A stretch of 7,650 nt of DNA from the NCBI GenBank assembly GCA_003509785.1, contig DOMY01000178.1:516-8165 (forward strand). The letters run 5' to 3'. Position 1 is the first letter of the stretch. Each line of letters begins with the position of its first letter. Under the pieces are notes generated by a model. It ran no database searches. It was not told the DNA's origin and saw only the letters and a program-made list of their open reading frames with translations. Source of the stretch: Gemmobacter sp. GTDB taxonomy: Bacteria > Pseudomonadota > Alphaproteobacteria > Rhodobacterales > Rhodobacteraceae. Shown piece after piece: positions 1 to 5,416 of this stretch. The position numbers and the translations under genes are program-made.

Positions 1-701
1 GGATTGTCGATCCCCTTCGCGAAAGCCTCGATCTTTCCCAGGGCAGAGGCGAGCCACAGGGGCTGGCCACAGATCTGTGCGCCCACCTTGTCAGCTTCGT
101 ATTCGCGACTGCGCGAGATCGCCATTTGCACCAGCGCCGCCGCCAGCGGGGCAAAGATCATCACGGCAATGGTGCCAATGAACCCACCCGGCCGGTCGCG
201 GTCGCCGCCAAAGAACATGGCGAAATTGGCCAGCATCGAAATGGCACCGGCCATGGTGGCGGTGACCGTCATGATGAGCGTATCGTGATTGCGGATATGC
301 GCCAGCTCATGCGCCATGACCCCCGCCACCTCTTCGGGCGACAGGCGGCGCAGCAGGCCGGTGGTCGCGGCCACGGCGGCATTCTGCAGGTTGCGGCCGG
401 TGGCAAAGGCATTGGGCTGATCGGTGTCGATGATATAGATGCGCGGGCGTGGCATCCCGGCACCATCGGCCAGACCGTTCACCATGCGCACCAGATCCGG
501 CGCGCTGCGCTCGTCCACCTGACGGGCGCCCGCCATGCGCAACACGGCCTTGTCGCTGTTCCAATAGGTGAACAGGTTCATGCCCCCGGCGATCACCAGC
601 GCGATCACCGCCCCCTGTGCGCCGCCCAGCAGGCCCCCGATCCCCATGAACAGCGCAGTCATCGCCGCCATCAGCATGGCTGTCTTCACATATCCGCCCA
701 T
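1..701 (-). CDS. htpX: HtpX, membrane-bound M48 zinc metalloprotease (3' end cut by window edge)
   Basis: HtpX is an inner-membrane protease that degrades misfolded membrane proteins during envelope stress. 233 residues are visible; the family usually has about 290, so roughly 60 C-terminal residues are missing at the left edge. Two N-terminal hydrophobic segments lie at about residues 8-27 and 30-46. The zinc-binding motif HELAH (residues 131-135) is followed by RNHDT. A hydrophobic pair lies at about 141-163 and 174-196, and SREYEAD (198-204) supplies the third zinc ligand, probably Glu200. The ATG at 701 is preceded by AGGAGG (708-713) and starts the typical MGGYVKTA sequence. The gene begins 43 nt after the ruvA stop with no terminator between, so co-transcription with ruvCA is likely. 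The frame is open to the edge and intact. Identification is firm from the motif and membrane layout. Confidence 0.95.
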   Translation of the reverse strand, partial: MGGYVKTAMLMAAMTALFMGIGGLLGGAQGAVIALVIAGGMNLFTYWNSDKAVLRMAGARQVDERSAPDLVRMVNGLADGAGMPRPRIYIIDTDQPNAFATGRNLQNAAVAATTGLLRRLSPEEVAGVMAHELAHIRNHDTLIMTVTATMAGAISMLANFAMFFGGDRDRPGGFIGTIAVMIFAPLAAALVQMAISRSREYEADKVGAQICGQPLWLASALGKIEAFAKGIDN

Positions 702-706
702 ATGGC

Positions 707-713
707 ACCTCCT
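707..713 (-). promoter_or_regulatory. Shine-Dalgarno of htpX
   Basis: Read leftward this is AGGAGGT, ending 5 nt before the ATG at 701. It separates the true start from a GTG at 708 that opens a different, non-coding frame. Confidence 0.7.
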
Positions 714-744
714 GCGCCGAATATGGGGGGCAGGGGCGGGTGGC

Positions 745-1431
745 TCAAGTCTTCGGCGCCAGCAGTTTCAGCGACAGGCGGATCAGGCCTGCCGTATCGG
801 CCTCGGGGTTTTCTGCGGCCACAGCGGCCACCGCCTGTGCTGCATCCGATGGCCCATAGCCCAGGTTCTGCAGTGCCGACAGCGCATCGGCGGTGCTGGC
901 GGCGCGGGCCGCGGCCTTTGGCGCAGGCTTCGCCGCAGCACGCGCGCGGTTGGGTGCGGGTGCTGCCACAGGCTCGATCACCTCATCCAGCACGGGTTCC
1001 GACGACAGCGCCGCCCCCATCGCCATGACGCCGGGGGCCTTGGCCTTCAGCTCCAGCACCACACGCTGCGCGATCTTCGGCCCGATGCCGGGCGCGGCCT
1101 GTATGGCGCGCGCATCGCCCAGCGTGATGGCGCGGGCCGCACCTTCAGCGCCCAGCGTGCCCAGAATCGCCATCGCCGCCTTGGCACCCACGCCCTGCAC
1201 CGTCATCAGCAGCCGGTGCCATTCCTTTTCCAGCAGGGTGGGAAAGCCGAACAGCTGCAGCAGATCCTCGCGCACCAGCAGTTCGGTATAAAGCGCGCAG
1301 GCCTCGCCTACCCCGGGCAGGGCGGCCAGCGTCCGGTCGCTGACATGCACGATATAGCCGACGCCGCGCACGTCGATCAGCACATGATCCGCCGCGCGAT
1401 AATCAATCCGCCCCGAAATCTTGCCGATCAT
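745..1431 (-). CDS. ruvA: RuvA, Holliday junction branch migration complex DNA-binding subunit
   Basis: RuvA tetramers bind four-way DNA junctions, hold them in the square-planar form, and recruit the RuvB motor for branch migration in recombinational repair. The protein has 228 residues, slightly longer than the usual ~200. Domain I (OB fold, about 1-62) begins MIGKISGRIDYR and contains the conserved VDVRGVGY-like segment (here IDVRGVGYIV, 19-28). Domain II (about 65-135) has two helix-hairpin-helix motifs, VQGVGAKAAMAIL (78-90) and APGIGPKIAQRV (113-124). An Ala/Pro-rich linker (about 150-178) leads to domain III (about 180-228), with ALQNLGYGPSDAAQAV, which contacts RuvB. The linker accounts for the extra length. 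The start overlaps the ruvC stop in an ATGA, indicating translational coupling. No ruvB follows; htpX does. Confidence 0.97.
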   Translation of the reverse strand: MIGKISGRIDYRAADHVLIDVRGVGYIVHVSDRTLAALPGVGEACALYTELLVREDLLQLFGFPTLLEKEWHRLLMTVQGVGAKAAMAILGTLGAEGAARAITLGDARAIQAAPGIGPKIAQRVVLELKAKAPGVMAMGAALSSEPVLDEVIEPVAAPAPNRARAAAKPAPKAAARAASTADALSALQNLGYGPSDAAQAVAAVAAENPEADTAGLIRLSLKLLAPKT

Positions 1432-1946
1432 CCTGCTGCCCTCCGCAGTGCATCCTGCAGCCTGCTGCTGCTCTGGCTGTGATGCGCGTGACAGATCGCG
1501 ACGGCAAGGGCATCGGCGGCATCCGGCCCCGCGATCTTCACGCCTGGCAGATGCAGGCGCACCATGTGATCAATCTGCACCTTGGCGGCATGGCCCACGC
1601 CCACCACCGTCTTCTTCACCGCATTGGGGGCATATTCCCCCACCGTCAGCCCGAACTGCGCGGGCACCAGCAGTGCAATGCCCCGGCCTTGCCCCAGCTT
1701 CAGGGTCGCAACGGCATCCTTGTTGACGAATGTATGTTCCACCGCCGCCGTTTCGGGCTGATACAGCCGCAGCACTTCGGTCAGCTGGCTGTGCAGGCTG
1801 ACCAGACGCAGCGCCAGATCCCCCTCACCCTCGCCCGGTGCGGAGTGGCAGATGCCATTGGCGACATGACTGAGTCGCACCCCCTGCACGTCAATTATGC
1901 CCCAGCCGAGGTTGCGCAACCCCGGGTCAATCCCCAACACCCGCAT
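1428..1946 (-). CDS. ruvC: RuvC, crossover junction endodeoxyribonuclease
   Basis: RuvC is the Holliday junction resolvase: a dimeric RNase H-fold nuclease that nicks opposite strands of the junction held by RuvAB. I place the start at the ATG at 1946, giving 172 residues, the usual family length. The protein then opens MRVLGIDPGLRNLGWG, as the family does. The four acidic catalytic residues are visible: Asp7 in GIDPG, Glu70 in AAVEHTFVN, and Asp142 and Asp145 in PDAADALAVAICH. The frame stays open upstream to an ATG at 2162, but those 72 codons match nothing in the family and contain the candidate promoter, so I exclude them. A purine-rich AAAGGGG lies 5 nt before the start. The TGA overlaps the ruvA ATG by 4 nt. 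Confidence 0.97.
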   Translation of the reverse strand: MRVLGIDPGLRNLGWGIIDVQGVRLSHVANGICHSAPGEGEGDLALRLVSLHSQLTEVLRLYQPETAAVEHTFVNKDAVATLKLGQGRGIALLVPAQFGLTVGEYAPNAVKKTVVGVGHAAKVQIDHMVRLHLPGVKIAGPDAADALAVAICHAHHSQSSSRLQDALRRAAG

Positions 1947-1974
1947 CGCCGCCCCTTTGTTCTTGCTTTGCCCC

Positions 1975-2004
1975 AATCTAGCACAAAGCCTGAACCCGGG
2001 CCAA
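1975..2004 (-). promoter_or_regulatory. Candidate sigma70 promoter of ruvC-ruvA-htpX
   Basis: Read leftward: TTGGCC (2004-1999), an 18-nt spacer, and TAGATT (1980-1975). Transcription would begin near 1968, giving a leader of about 22 nt before the RuvC ATG. No LexA-like GTTC/GAAC-N7 pair was seen nearby, so SOS control is not supported. Motif inspection only. Confidence 0.5.
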
Positions 2005-2185
2005 TGCGTTTCTCGTGGCGCATCCCCGACGCTTTGCACGATGCCCGCGACATTGCGGCGGAACTGCGGCATGAAACCTTGAAAAACAGGTGAAAACAGC
2101 CCCGTCGAGCCATGCGGATTCTGCATGTGCGACATGAATTTTCGATGGCTTCTCTTTTGCACTCTGCACGATTATTTCACCACTC

Positions 2186-2203
2186 GAAGGCATGAACGCC
2201 TTC
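2186..2203. repeat. Short inverted repeat upstream of the DUF1127 gene
   Basis: GAAGGC (2186-2191) and GCCTTC (2198-2203) are perfect complements around a 6-nt centre ATGAAC. It lies 32 nt before the DUF1127 ATG and 20 nt before its ribosome binding site, so it could be an operator or a leader hairpin. I found no convincing -35/-10 pair here to decide between these. Confidence 0.35.
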
Positions 2204-2235
2204 TGTCTAAGCAGTTTTGAAACGAGGAACCCGCC

Positions 2236-2451
2236 ATGGCCGCTTATGAGACTACCCGGACGGCGCCCTTTGGCGCTATCGCGACTTACCGCTTCATCCA
2301 GTTCTTCGGCTCGATCTTCGCTGCGGTTGCAGCCTGGAACGATGCCCGCGTGACCCGCAATGCGCTGGAAAAGCTGTCGGACCGCGAGCTTGACGATATC
2401 GGGCTCTGCCGCGGTGACATTGATCTGATCGGCGGAAACGGCCGCATCTGA
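2236..2451 (+). CDS. DUF1127 small protein, CcaF1-like
   Basis: A 71-residue protein with a DUF1127 domain near the C-terminus (about residues 38-63). The signature RNALEKLSDRELDDIGLCRG is followed by DID. The N-terminal half contains an aromatic/hydrophobic stretch (YRFIQFFGSIFAAVAAW, 18-34) that could be an amphipathic helix; there is no clear signal peptide. GAGGAA (2224-2229) lies 6 nt before the ATG. Known from the family: in Rhodobacter sphaeroides a DUF1127 protein of similar size, CcaF1, is an RNA-binding stress-response protein encoded just upstream of the CcsR small RNAs. Equating this gene with CcaF1 is an inference from size, domain and lineage, because genomes carry several DUF1127 paralogues. 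The gene is monocistronic, divergent from ruvC and convergent with prmA. Confidence 0.9.
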   Translation: MAAYETTRTAPFGAIATYRFIQFFGSIFAAVAAWNDARVTRNALEKLSDRELDDIGLCRGDIDLIGGNGRI

Positions 2452-2466
2452 TCTGTTGCCCGGATT

Positions 2467-2485
2467 GGGGTGGCATGACCGCCCC
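2467..2485 (+). repeat. Hairpin in the 3' untranslated region of the DUF1127 gene
   Basis: GGGGTGG (2467-2473) pairs with CCGCCCC (2479-2485), including one G-U wobble, around the loop CATGA. It starts 16 nt after the stop codon and precedes the terminator hairpin, so the transcript would end in two consecutive stem-loops. Confidence 0.5.
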
Positions 2486-2497
2486 AGACGTTACGCC

Positions 2498-2536
2498 AAA
2501 GGCCGCTCCCGCCCGGGACGCGGCCTTTCTGGTTTC
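2498..2536 (+). terminator. Rho-independent terminator of the DUF1127 gene
   Basis: AAAGGCCGC (2498-2506) pairs perfectly with GCGGCCTTT (2520-2528). Inside it TCCC (2507-2510) pairs with GGGA (2515-2518), lengthening the stem with a single bulged C. A T-rich tail follows (TTTCTGGTTTCTT). The tail lies on the plus strand only, so it serves the DUF1127 gene. Confidence 0.8.
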
Positions 2537-2587
2537 TTGGGCCCAACCTGAGGGCTGACGTTTTCTCGCTGAAATGCAATTCCATGG

Positions 2588-2618
2588 CGCCGGGTCGCCG
2601 TCGGCAAGCGACCCGGCG
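2588..2618 (-). terminator. Probable terminator hairpin of prmA
   Basis: An 11-bp perfect stem, CGCCGGGTCGC (2588-2598) with GCGACCCGGCG (2608-2618), around a 9-nt loop. It begins 10 nt after the prmA stop. The tail read leftward is only mildly T-rich, so termination may be partial. The position between convergent genes favours a terminator. Confidence 0.55.
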
Positions 2619-2628
2619 ACAGATGGCA

Positions 2629-3501
2629 TCAGCGGCGCTTCATCACCAGCGCCGACCATTCCCCCAGATCCTCGCGCCCCTCCAGCGTGAACCCGGCCGC
2701 ATCATAGGCGGCCGTCACGGCTTCGGCCTGCACCACCAGCAGCCCCGAAAGAATCACGATGCCGCCGGGCGCCAGATGCGCTGCCATATCCGGGGCCAGT
2801 TCGATCAGCGGGCCTTTCAGGATATTGGCAAAGACCAGATCAAAGGGCGCGGCGGCGCGGATGATCTCATGGGCAAATCCTGCCGCCTCCAGACATTCCA
2901 CCCGGCCATCCATGGCATTGATCGCCACATTCGCCTCGGCCACATCCACCGCAACCCGGTCGATATCCGATGCGATCACCCGCGCCTCGGGCAGCACGGC
3001 CGCAGCAGCCATCGCCAGAACGGCGGTGCCACAGCCGATATCGGCCACATTGGCAGGGCGGAAGCCCGCCTCATACAGCCGGTCAAAGGCGCGCAGGCAG
3101 CCCAGCGTGGTGCCGTGATGGCCGGTGCCAAAGGCCACCGTCGCCTCGATCTGCAGCGCGATGCGGCCCTCGGGCACCTTGTCGGCATCATGGCTGCCAA
3201 AGACGAAGAACCGCCCGGCCTCCACCGGCGCAAGTTCGCGCCGCACATGCGCCACCCAGTCGATATCGGGCAGTTCCGACAGGGCAAAGGGCCGCGCCTC
3301 GAAGGCCAGCGCCAGCACGTCCAGCATCACCGCGTTCGGCTGCTCCACGAAATAGGCGCCCACTTCCCACAGGCCGGAATCATCCTCGATCTCGAAGACC
3401 CCCACGCCCACCGGCGCCGGGTCCAGCTTCTCGATGGCTTCGGCCAGCGCTTCGGCGGCATCTTCCCCCATCAGGGTGGTCAGGGCAGAATAGGTGGCCA
3501 T
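2629..3501 (-). CDS. prmA: PrmA, ribosomal protein L11 methyltransferase
   Basis: PrmA is a cytosolic SAM-dependent methyltransferase that methylates ribosomal protein L11 on several amino groups. The protein has 290 residues, normal for the family. The N-terminal substrate-recognition domain (about 1-95) carries FEIEDDSGLWEVGAYF (36-51). The catalytic domain contains the PrmA signature AFGTGHHGTT (123-132), SAM motif I DIGCGTAVLA (154-163), the acidic SAM-ribose residue in ASDID (177-181), FANIL (224-228) and LSGLL (251-255). I chose the ATG at 3501 because AAGGAG lies 6 nt upstream and the protein then begins in family register. The frame is open further upstream to 3810, but that stretch has poor codon bias and crosses the msrA terminator. 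One oddity is that the last Gly of motif I is Ala160. It is a single-gene unit. Confidence 0.95.
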   Translation of the reverse strand: MATYSALTTLMGEDAAEALAEAIEKLDPAPVGVGVFEIEDDSGLWEVGAYFVEQPNAVMLDVLALAFEARPFALSELPDIDWVAHVRRELAPVEAGRFFVFGSHDADKVPEGRIALQIEATVAFGTGHHGTTLGCLRAFDRLYEAGFRPANVADIGCGTAVLAMAAAAVLPEARVIASDIDRVAVDVAEANVAINAMDGRVECLEAAGFAHEIIRAAAPFDLVFANILKGPLIELAPDMAAHLAPGGIVILSGLLVVQAEAVTAAYDAAGFTLEGREDLGEWSALVMKRR

Positions 3502-3529
3502 CGGGTGCTCCTTCCATGGGCGTGCCCGC

Positions 3530-3558
3530 GCGATAGCCGCGCGCGGCAAGGCGGTCAA
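3530..3558 (-). promoter_or_regulatory. Candidate promoter of prmA
   Basis: Read leftward: TTGACC (3558-3553), a 17-nt spacer, and TATCGC (3535-3530). The -35 is good and the -10 weak. The spacer contains a 12-nt perfect palindrome (GCCGCGCGCGGC, 3536-3547). Transcription would start near 3523, about 21 nt before the ATG. Supported by position; otherwise a motif match only. Confidence 0.4.
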
Positions 3559-3776
3559 CCCGGCTTGGGCGCTCTGGCCTGCCGCGTGGACCTTGCCCCG
3601 GCGCCAATCGCGCTTGAACGCATGGCTGCGTAATCGGCAACCCGTGGAGTCCTTCCGAAAGGGCAATCGCGGGCGGCAGGCAAATGTGGAGTAGGGCGCA
3701 AGATCCCCGCGCCCGACTTGAGCAGACCATCGGGCCTCCCGCGGCCCCAAACCCGCTCCGCAAGCCAGACCATGCC

Positions 3777-3802
3777 AAAAAGCAGCGCCACGGGGGCGCC
3801 GC
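3777..3802 (-). terminator. Rho-independent terminator of msrA
   Basis: Read leftward: GCGGCGCC (3802-3795), the 5-nt loop CCCGT, then GGCGCTGC (3789-3782), an 8-bp stem with one G-U pair, followed directly by TTTTT (3781-3777). It starts 11 nt after the msrA stop. Confidence 0.8.
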
Positions 3803-3813
3803 CCTGCCATAGG

Positions 3814-4473
3814 TCAGGCGCGCACGCCCAGCCCGATCGGGCAGGTCACCCCCGTGCCACCGATCCCGCAATAGCCATCAGGGTTTTTCGCCAGATACTG
3901 CTGATGGTAATCTTCGGCAAAATAGAACTCCGGCACAGCCATGATCTCGGTGGTGATCTGGCCTTTGCCCGCCGCCGTCAGCGCCTGCTGATACAGCGCC
4001 TTCGACTCGCGCGCGGCGGGCTCCTGTTCCGGCGAATAGGTGTAGATGCCGGAACGGTAGGTGCTGCCGATATCATTGCCCTGTCTCATGCCCTGGGTCG
4101 GATCATGTCCTTCCCAGAACAGCTTCAGCAGCGCCTCATAACTCACCACCGCCGGATCAAAGATCACCCGGACCACCTCGTTATGCCCGGTCAGCTGGGT
4201 GCAGGTCTCCTTGTAGGTGGGGTTCGGGGTAAAGCCGCCCGCATATCCCACCATTGTCAACCAGACGCCCTCGTGCTGCCAGAACTTGCGCTCCACGCCC
4301 CAGAAGCAGCCCATGCCGAACATCGCCTCGGCCATGCCCTCCGGCACCGGCGATTTCAGCGGCAGCCCGCTCAGGAAATGGGTCTCTGCCGTGGGCAGCG
4401 GCTCTGGCCGCCCCGGCAGGGCATCCTGCGGCGCAACCATCTTCATCTTCGCGCTATTGAACATCTGGAACAT
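3814..4473 (-). CDS. msrA: MsrA, peptide-methionine (S)-S-oxide reductase
   Basis: MsrA reduces the S epimer of methionine sulfoxide in oxidised proteins, using thioredoxin as reductant. The protein has 219 residues, close to the long E. coli type (212). The catalytic motif GCFWG (55-59) has the nucleophile Cys56. It is followed by GYAGGFTPNPTY (76-87) and TGHNEVVRVIFDP (95-107), whose Glu99 is the conserved acid. Two resolving cysteines, Cys202 and Cys211, sit in the C-terminal GYCGIGGTGVTCP and match the recycling pair of E. coli MsrA, with the spacing one residue longer. I chose the ATG at 4473, preceded by AGGAGG 5 nt upstream; an in-frame ATG at 4530 lies beyond the predicted promoter and is rejected. 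There is no signal peptide, so a cytosolic enzyme is expected. It is a single-gene unit with its own promoter and terminator. No MsrB domain is fused. Confidence 0.97.
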   Translation of the reverse strand: MFQMFNSAKMKMVAPQDALPGRPEPLPTAETHFLSGLPLKSPVPEGMAEAMFGMGCFWGVERKFWQHEGVWLTMVGYAGGFTPNPTYKETCTQLTGHNEVVRVIFDPAVVSYEALLKLFWEGHDPTQGMRQGNDIGSTYRSGIYTYSPEQEPAARESKALYQQALTAAGKGQITTEIMAVPEFYFAEDYHQQYLAKNPDGYCGIGGTGVTCPIGLGVRA

Positions 4474-4497
4474 CGCCGCCTCCTGTTTTGTGTTCCC

Positions 4498-4526
4498 AAT
4501 ATAAGGCAGGGGTGGCCGGGTTCCAA
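4498..4526 (-). promoter_or_regulatory. Candidate sigma70 promoter of msrA
   Basis: Read leftward: TTGGAA (4526-4521), a 17-nt spacer, and TATATT (4503-4498). The -10 matches the consensus at five of six positions. Transcription would start near 4491, giving a leader of about 18 nt that contains AGGAGG before the ATG at 4473. Confidence 0.6.
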
Positions 4527-4591
4527 TCACTCTGCCGATAGCGCGCCTTGCTTCCCCTCACGCGCCTCCTGCCTGCCCCCGTGCCCTTCCT

Positions 4592-4714
4592 CTTGGCCCA
4601 AATACCCATTCGGCCCGCCCGCCCGCCGCCGCCGCACCGCCTGCCGGATGCGCCGCGCCTGCCGCCTGCCATGGCAATGCCGCCCAAGGGGGGCTCGATG
4701 CCCCCGCGGGCGGC
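4592..4714. repeat. Probable dispersed Rhodobacterales intergenic repeat with GC-rich hairpin
   Basis: CTTGGCCCAAATACCC (4592-4607) reads on the other strand as GGGTATTTGGGCCAAG. From memory this resembles a motif found many times between genes in Rhodobacter/Paracoccus-type genomes, often beside C/G-run hairpins. About 70 nt on is a two-part hairpin: GCCGCCC (4679-4685) pairs with GGGCGGC (4708-4714), and GGGGGC (4689-4694) pairs with GCCCCC (4700-4705) around the loop TCGAT. The hairpin is seen directly. Membership of a repeat family is inferred, and only one copy is present in this window. Confidence 0.4.
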
Positions 4715-4735
4715 CCCCTCTTCCGGGTCCGTGGC

Positions 4736-4763
4736 TTGAGCCCCCCTGCGAAAGGCATTAAAG
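4736..4763 (+). promoter_or_regulatory. Weak promoter candidate for the uncharacterised gene and ybgC
   Basis: TTGAGC (4736-4741), a 16-nt spacer and TTAAAG (4758-4763). Both boxes are imperfect. It is offered because some promoter must drive this operon and the hairpin ending at 4714 lies upstream. Confidence 0.25.
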
Positions 4764-4788
4764 CGGGCCGCACCAAAGGGAGACGCCC

Positions 4789-5415
4789 ATGACCCCCGCC
4801 GAAATCCAATCCCTCTTCACCCGCAGCACCGGCGAATATCTGTGCGCGCGCTGGGGGCGCCCCATCGTGCCCGTTGTCTTCGGGGTCGAGGATGCCACGC
4901 TTTCGGTGGTCAAGGGCGCGGTCGAGGCCGTGGTGATGCTGGCCGGGCACCGCATGGCCGAAACTGACCCGGAACTGGGCGCCAATCTGATGGTGTTTTT
5001 CTTCCGCGATTGGGCCGAACTGCCGCAGGTGCCCAAGCTCGACCGAATGATCCCCGATCTGCTGCCGCTGTGTGACCGGCTGGAAAAGGCCGGGGCGAAC
5101 CAGTACCGCATCTTCCGCTTCGATGCCGATGGCGCGATCAAGGCGGCCTTTGTCTTCATCCGCATGGATGCGGATCTGGAAGCGGTGCCAGCCGAAACCC
5201 TGGCCCTGCAACAGGCGGCGCAGATCATCCTGCTGTGGTCAGACCGCGCCTTTGCCTCCACCTCGCCGCTGGCCCGCGTCGGGGAAACCGTGATCCTGCG
5301 GCCCGGCATCGGTGCGCTGATCCGGCTCGCCTATGATCCGGCGCTGCCCGCCGTGGCGCGCGATCCCTCCCATGCCCTGCGCCTGGCCGCGCGGCTGGCG
5401 ATGAGCGGAGCCTGA
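4789..5415 (+). CDS. Uncharacterised conserved-looking protein upstream of ybgC
   Basis: I do not recognise a named domain. The 208-residue protein is soluble in appearance: no signal peptide and no clear membrane helix. It alternates hydrophobic strands with charged loops, as in GRPIVPVVFGVED (23-35), GANLMVFFFRDW (64-75) and NQYRIFRFD (104-112), then IKAAFVFIRMD (117-127). A helical stretch LALQQAAQIILLWSDRAFA (138-156) follows, and the C-terminus is Ala/Arg-rich. Codon use is strongly G/C-biased at third positions, like its neighbours. AAAGGGAGA (4775-4783) lies 5 nt before the ATG. The stop is separated from the ybgC start by 1 nt, so the two are almost certainly translated from one message. 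This placement beside the Tol-Pal genes suggests a link to the envelope or to acyl-thioester metabolism, but the sequence itself gives no function. Confidence 0.85.
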   Translation: MTPAEIQSLFTRSTGEYLCARWGRPIVPVVFGVEDATLSVVKGAVEAVVMLAGHRMAETDPELGANLMVFFFRDWAELPQVPKLDRMIPDLLPLCDRLEKAGANQYRIFRFDADGAIKAAFVFIRMDADLEAVPAETLALQQAAQIILLWSDRAFASTSPLARVGETVILRPGIGALIRLAYDPALPAVARDPSHALRLAARLAMSGA

Positions 5416-5416
5416 C

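Larger units (their letters stand above)
3502..3813. other. 312-base intergenic region between msrA and prmA
   Basis: It contains the candidate prmA promoter and the msrA terminator, plus a weak hairpin GGGCGC/GCGCCC (3694-3699 with 3709-3714) of unknown meaning. The longest leftward open frame (GTG at 3791 to 3555, 78 codons) starts inside the msrA terminator hairpin. It uses codons such as AGG, GGT, CTT and GTT that neighbouring genes mostly avoid, so I do not call it a gene. No tRNA-like or small-RNA-like structure was recognised. Confidence 0.6.
4474..4788. other. 315-base divergent intergenic region between msrA and the uncharacterised gene
   Basis: The left end carries the msrA promoter. 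The middle (about 4545-4680) is a C-rich, low-complexity plus strand with runs of CCG/CCTG units and no recognisable gene. It also holds a likely dispersed repeat motif and a strong hairpin, listed separately. The right end has a weak promoter candidate and the ribosome binding site of the next gene. Confidence 0.7.

Noticed and set aside
126..1482. Two overlapping plus-strand open frames of about 300 codons opposite htpX and ruvA
   Set aside because: Both are antisense shadows of recognised genes; their products are Arg/His/Pro/Gln-rich with no family resemblance.
1947..2162. 72-codon in-frame N-terminal extension of RuvC
   Set aside because: The family begins at the GIDPG-containing start at 1946, and the extension covers the candidate promoter.
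1947..2235. SOS (LexA) box controlling ruvCA
   Set aside because: I looked for GTTC-N7-GTTC and GAAC-N7-GAAC pairs and found only near misses, such as GAAC-N7-TGAA around 2061.
2584..3633. 349-codon plus-strand open frame opposite prmA
   Set aside because: Antisense shadow with His/Arg/Gln-rich composition. It begins before the prmA terminator hairpin, spans it and runs past the prmA promoter, with no credible start context.
3555..3791. 78-codon leftward open frame after msrA, starting with a hydrophobic stretch
   Set aside because: Its GTG start lies inside the msrA terminator hairpin, it has no ribosome binding site, and its codon use is unlike that of the neighbouring genes.
4545..4680. 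C-rich tract between msrA and the uncharacterised gene considered as a small gene or small RNA
   Set aside because: Open frames there are Pro/Arg/Ala-rich low complexity with no ribosome binding site, and no defined fold was visible apart from the hairpin reported separately.
3718..4761. 347-codon plus-strand open frame opposite msrA
   Set aside because: Antisense to an intact msrA; its composition is the typical GC-rich shadow pattern.
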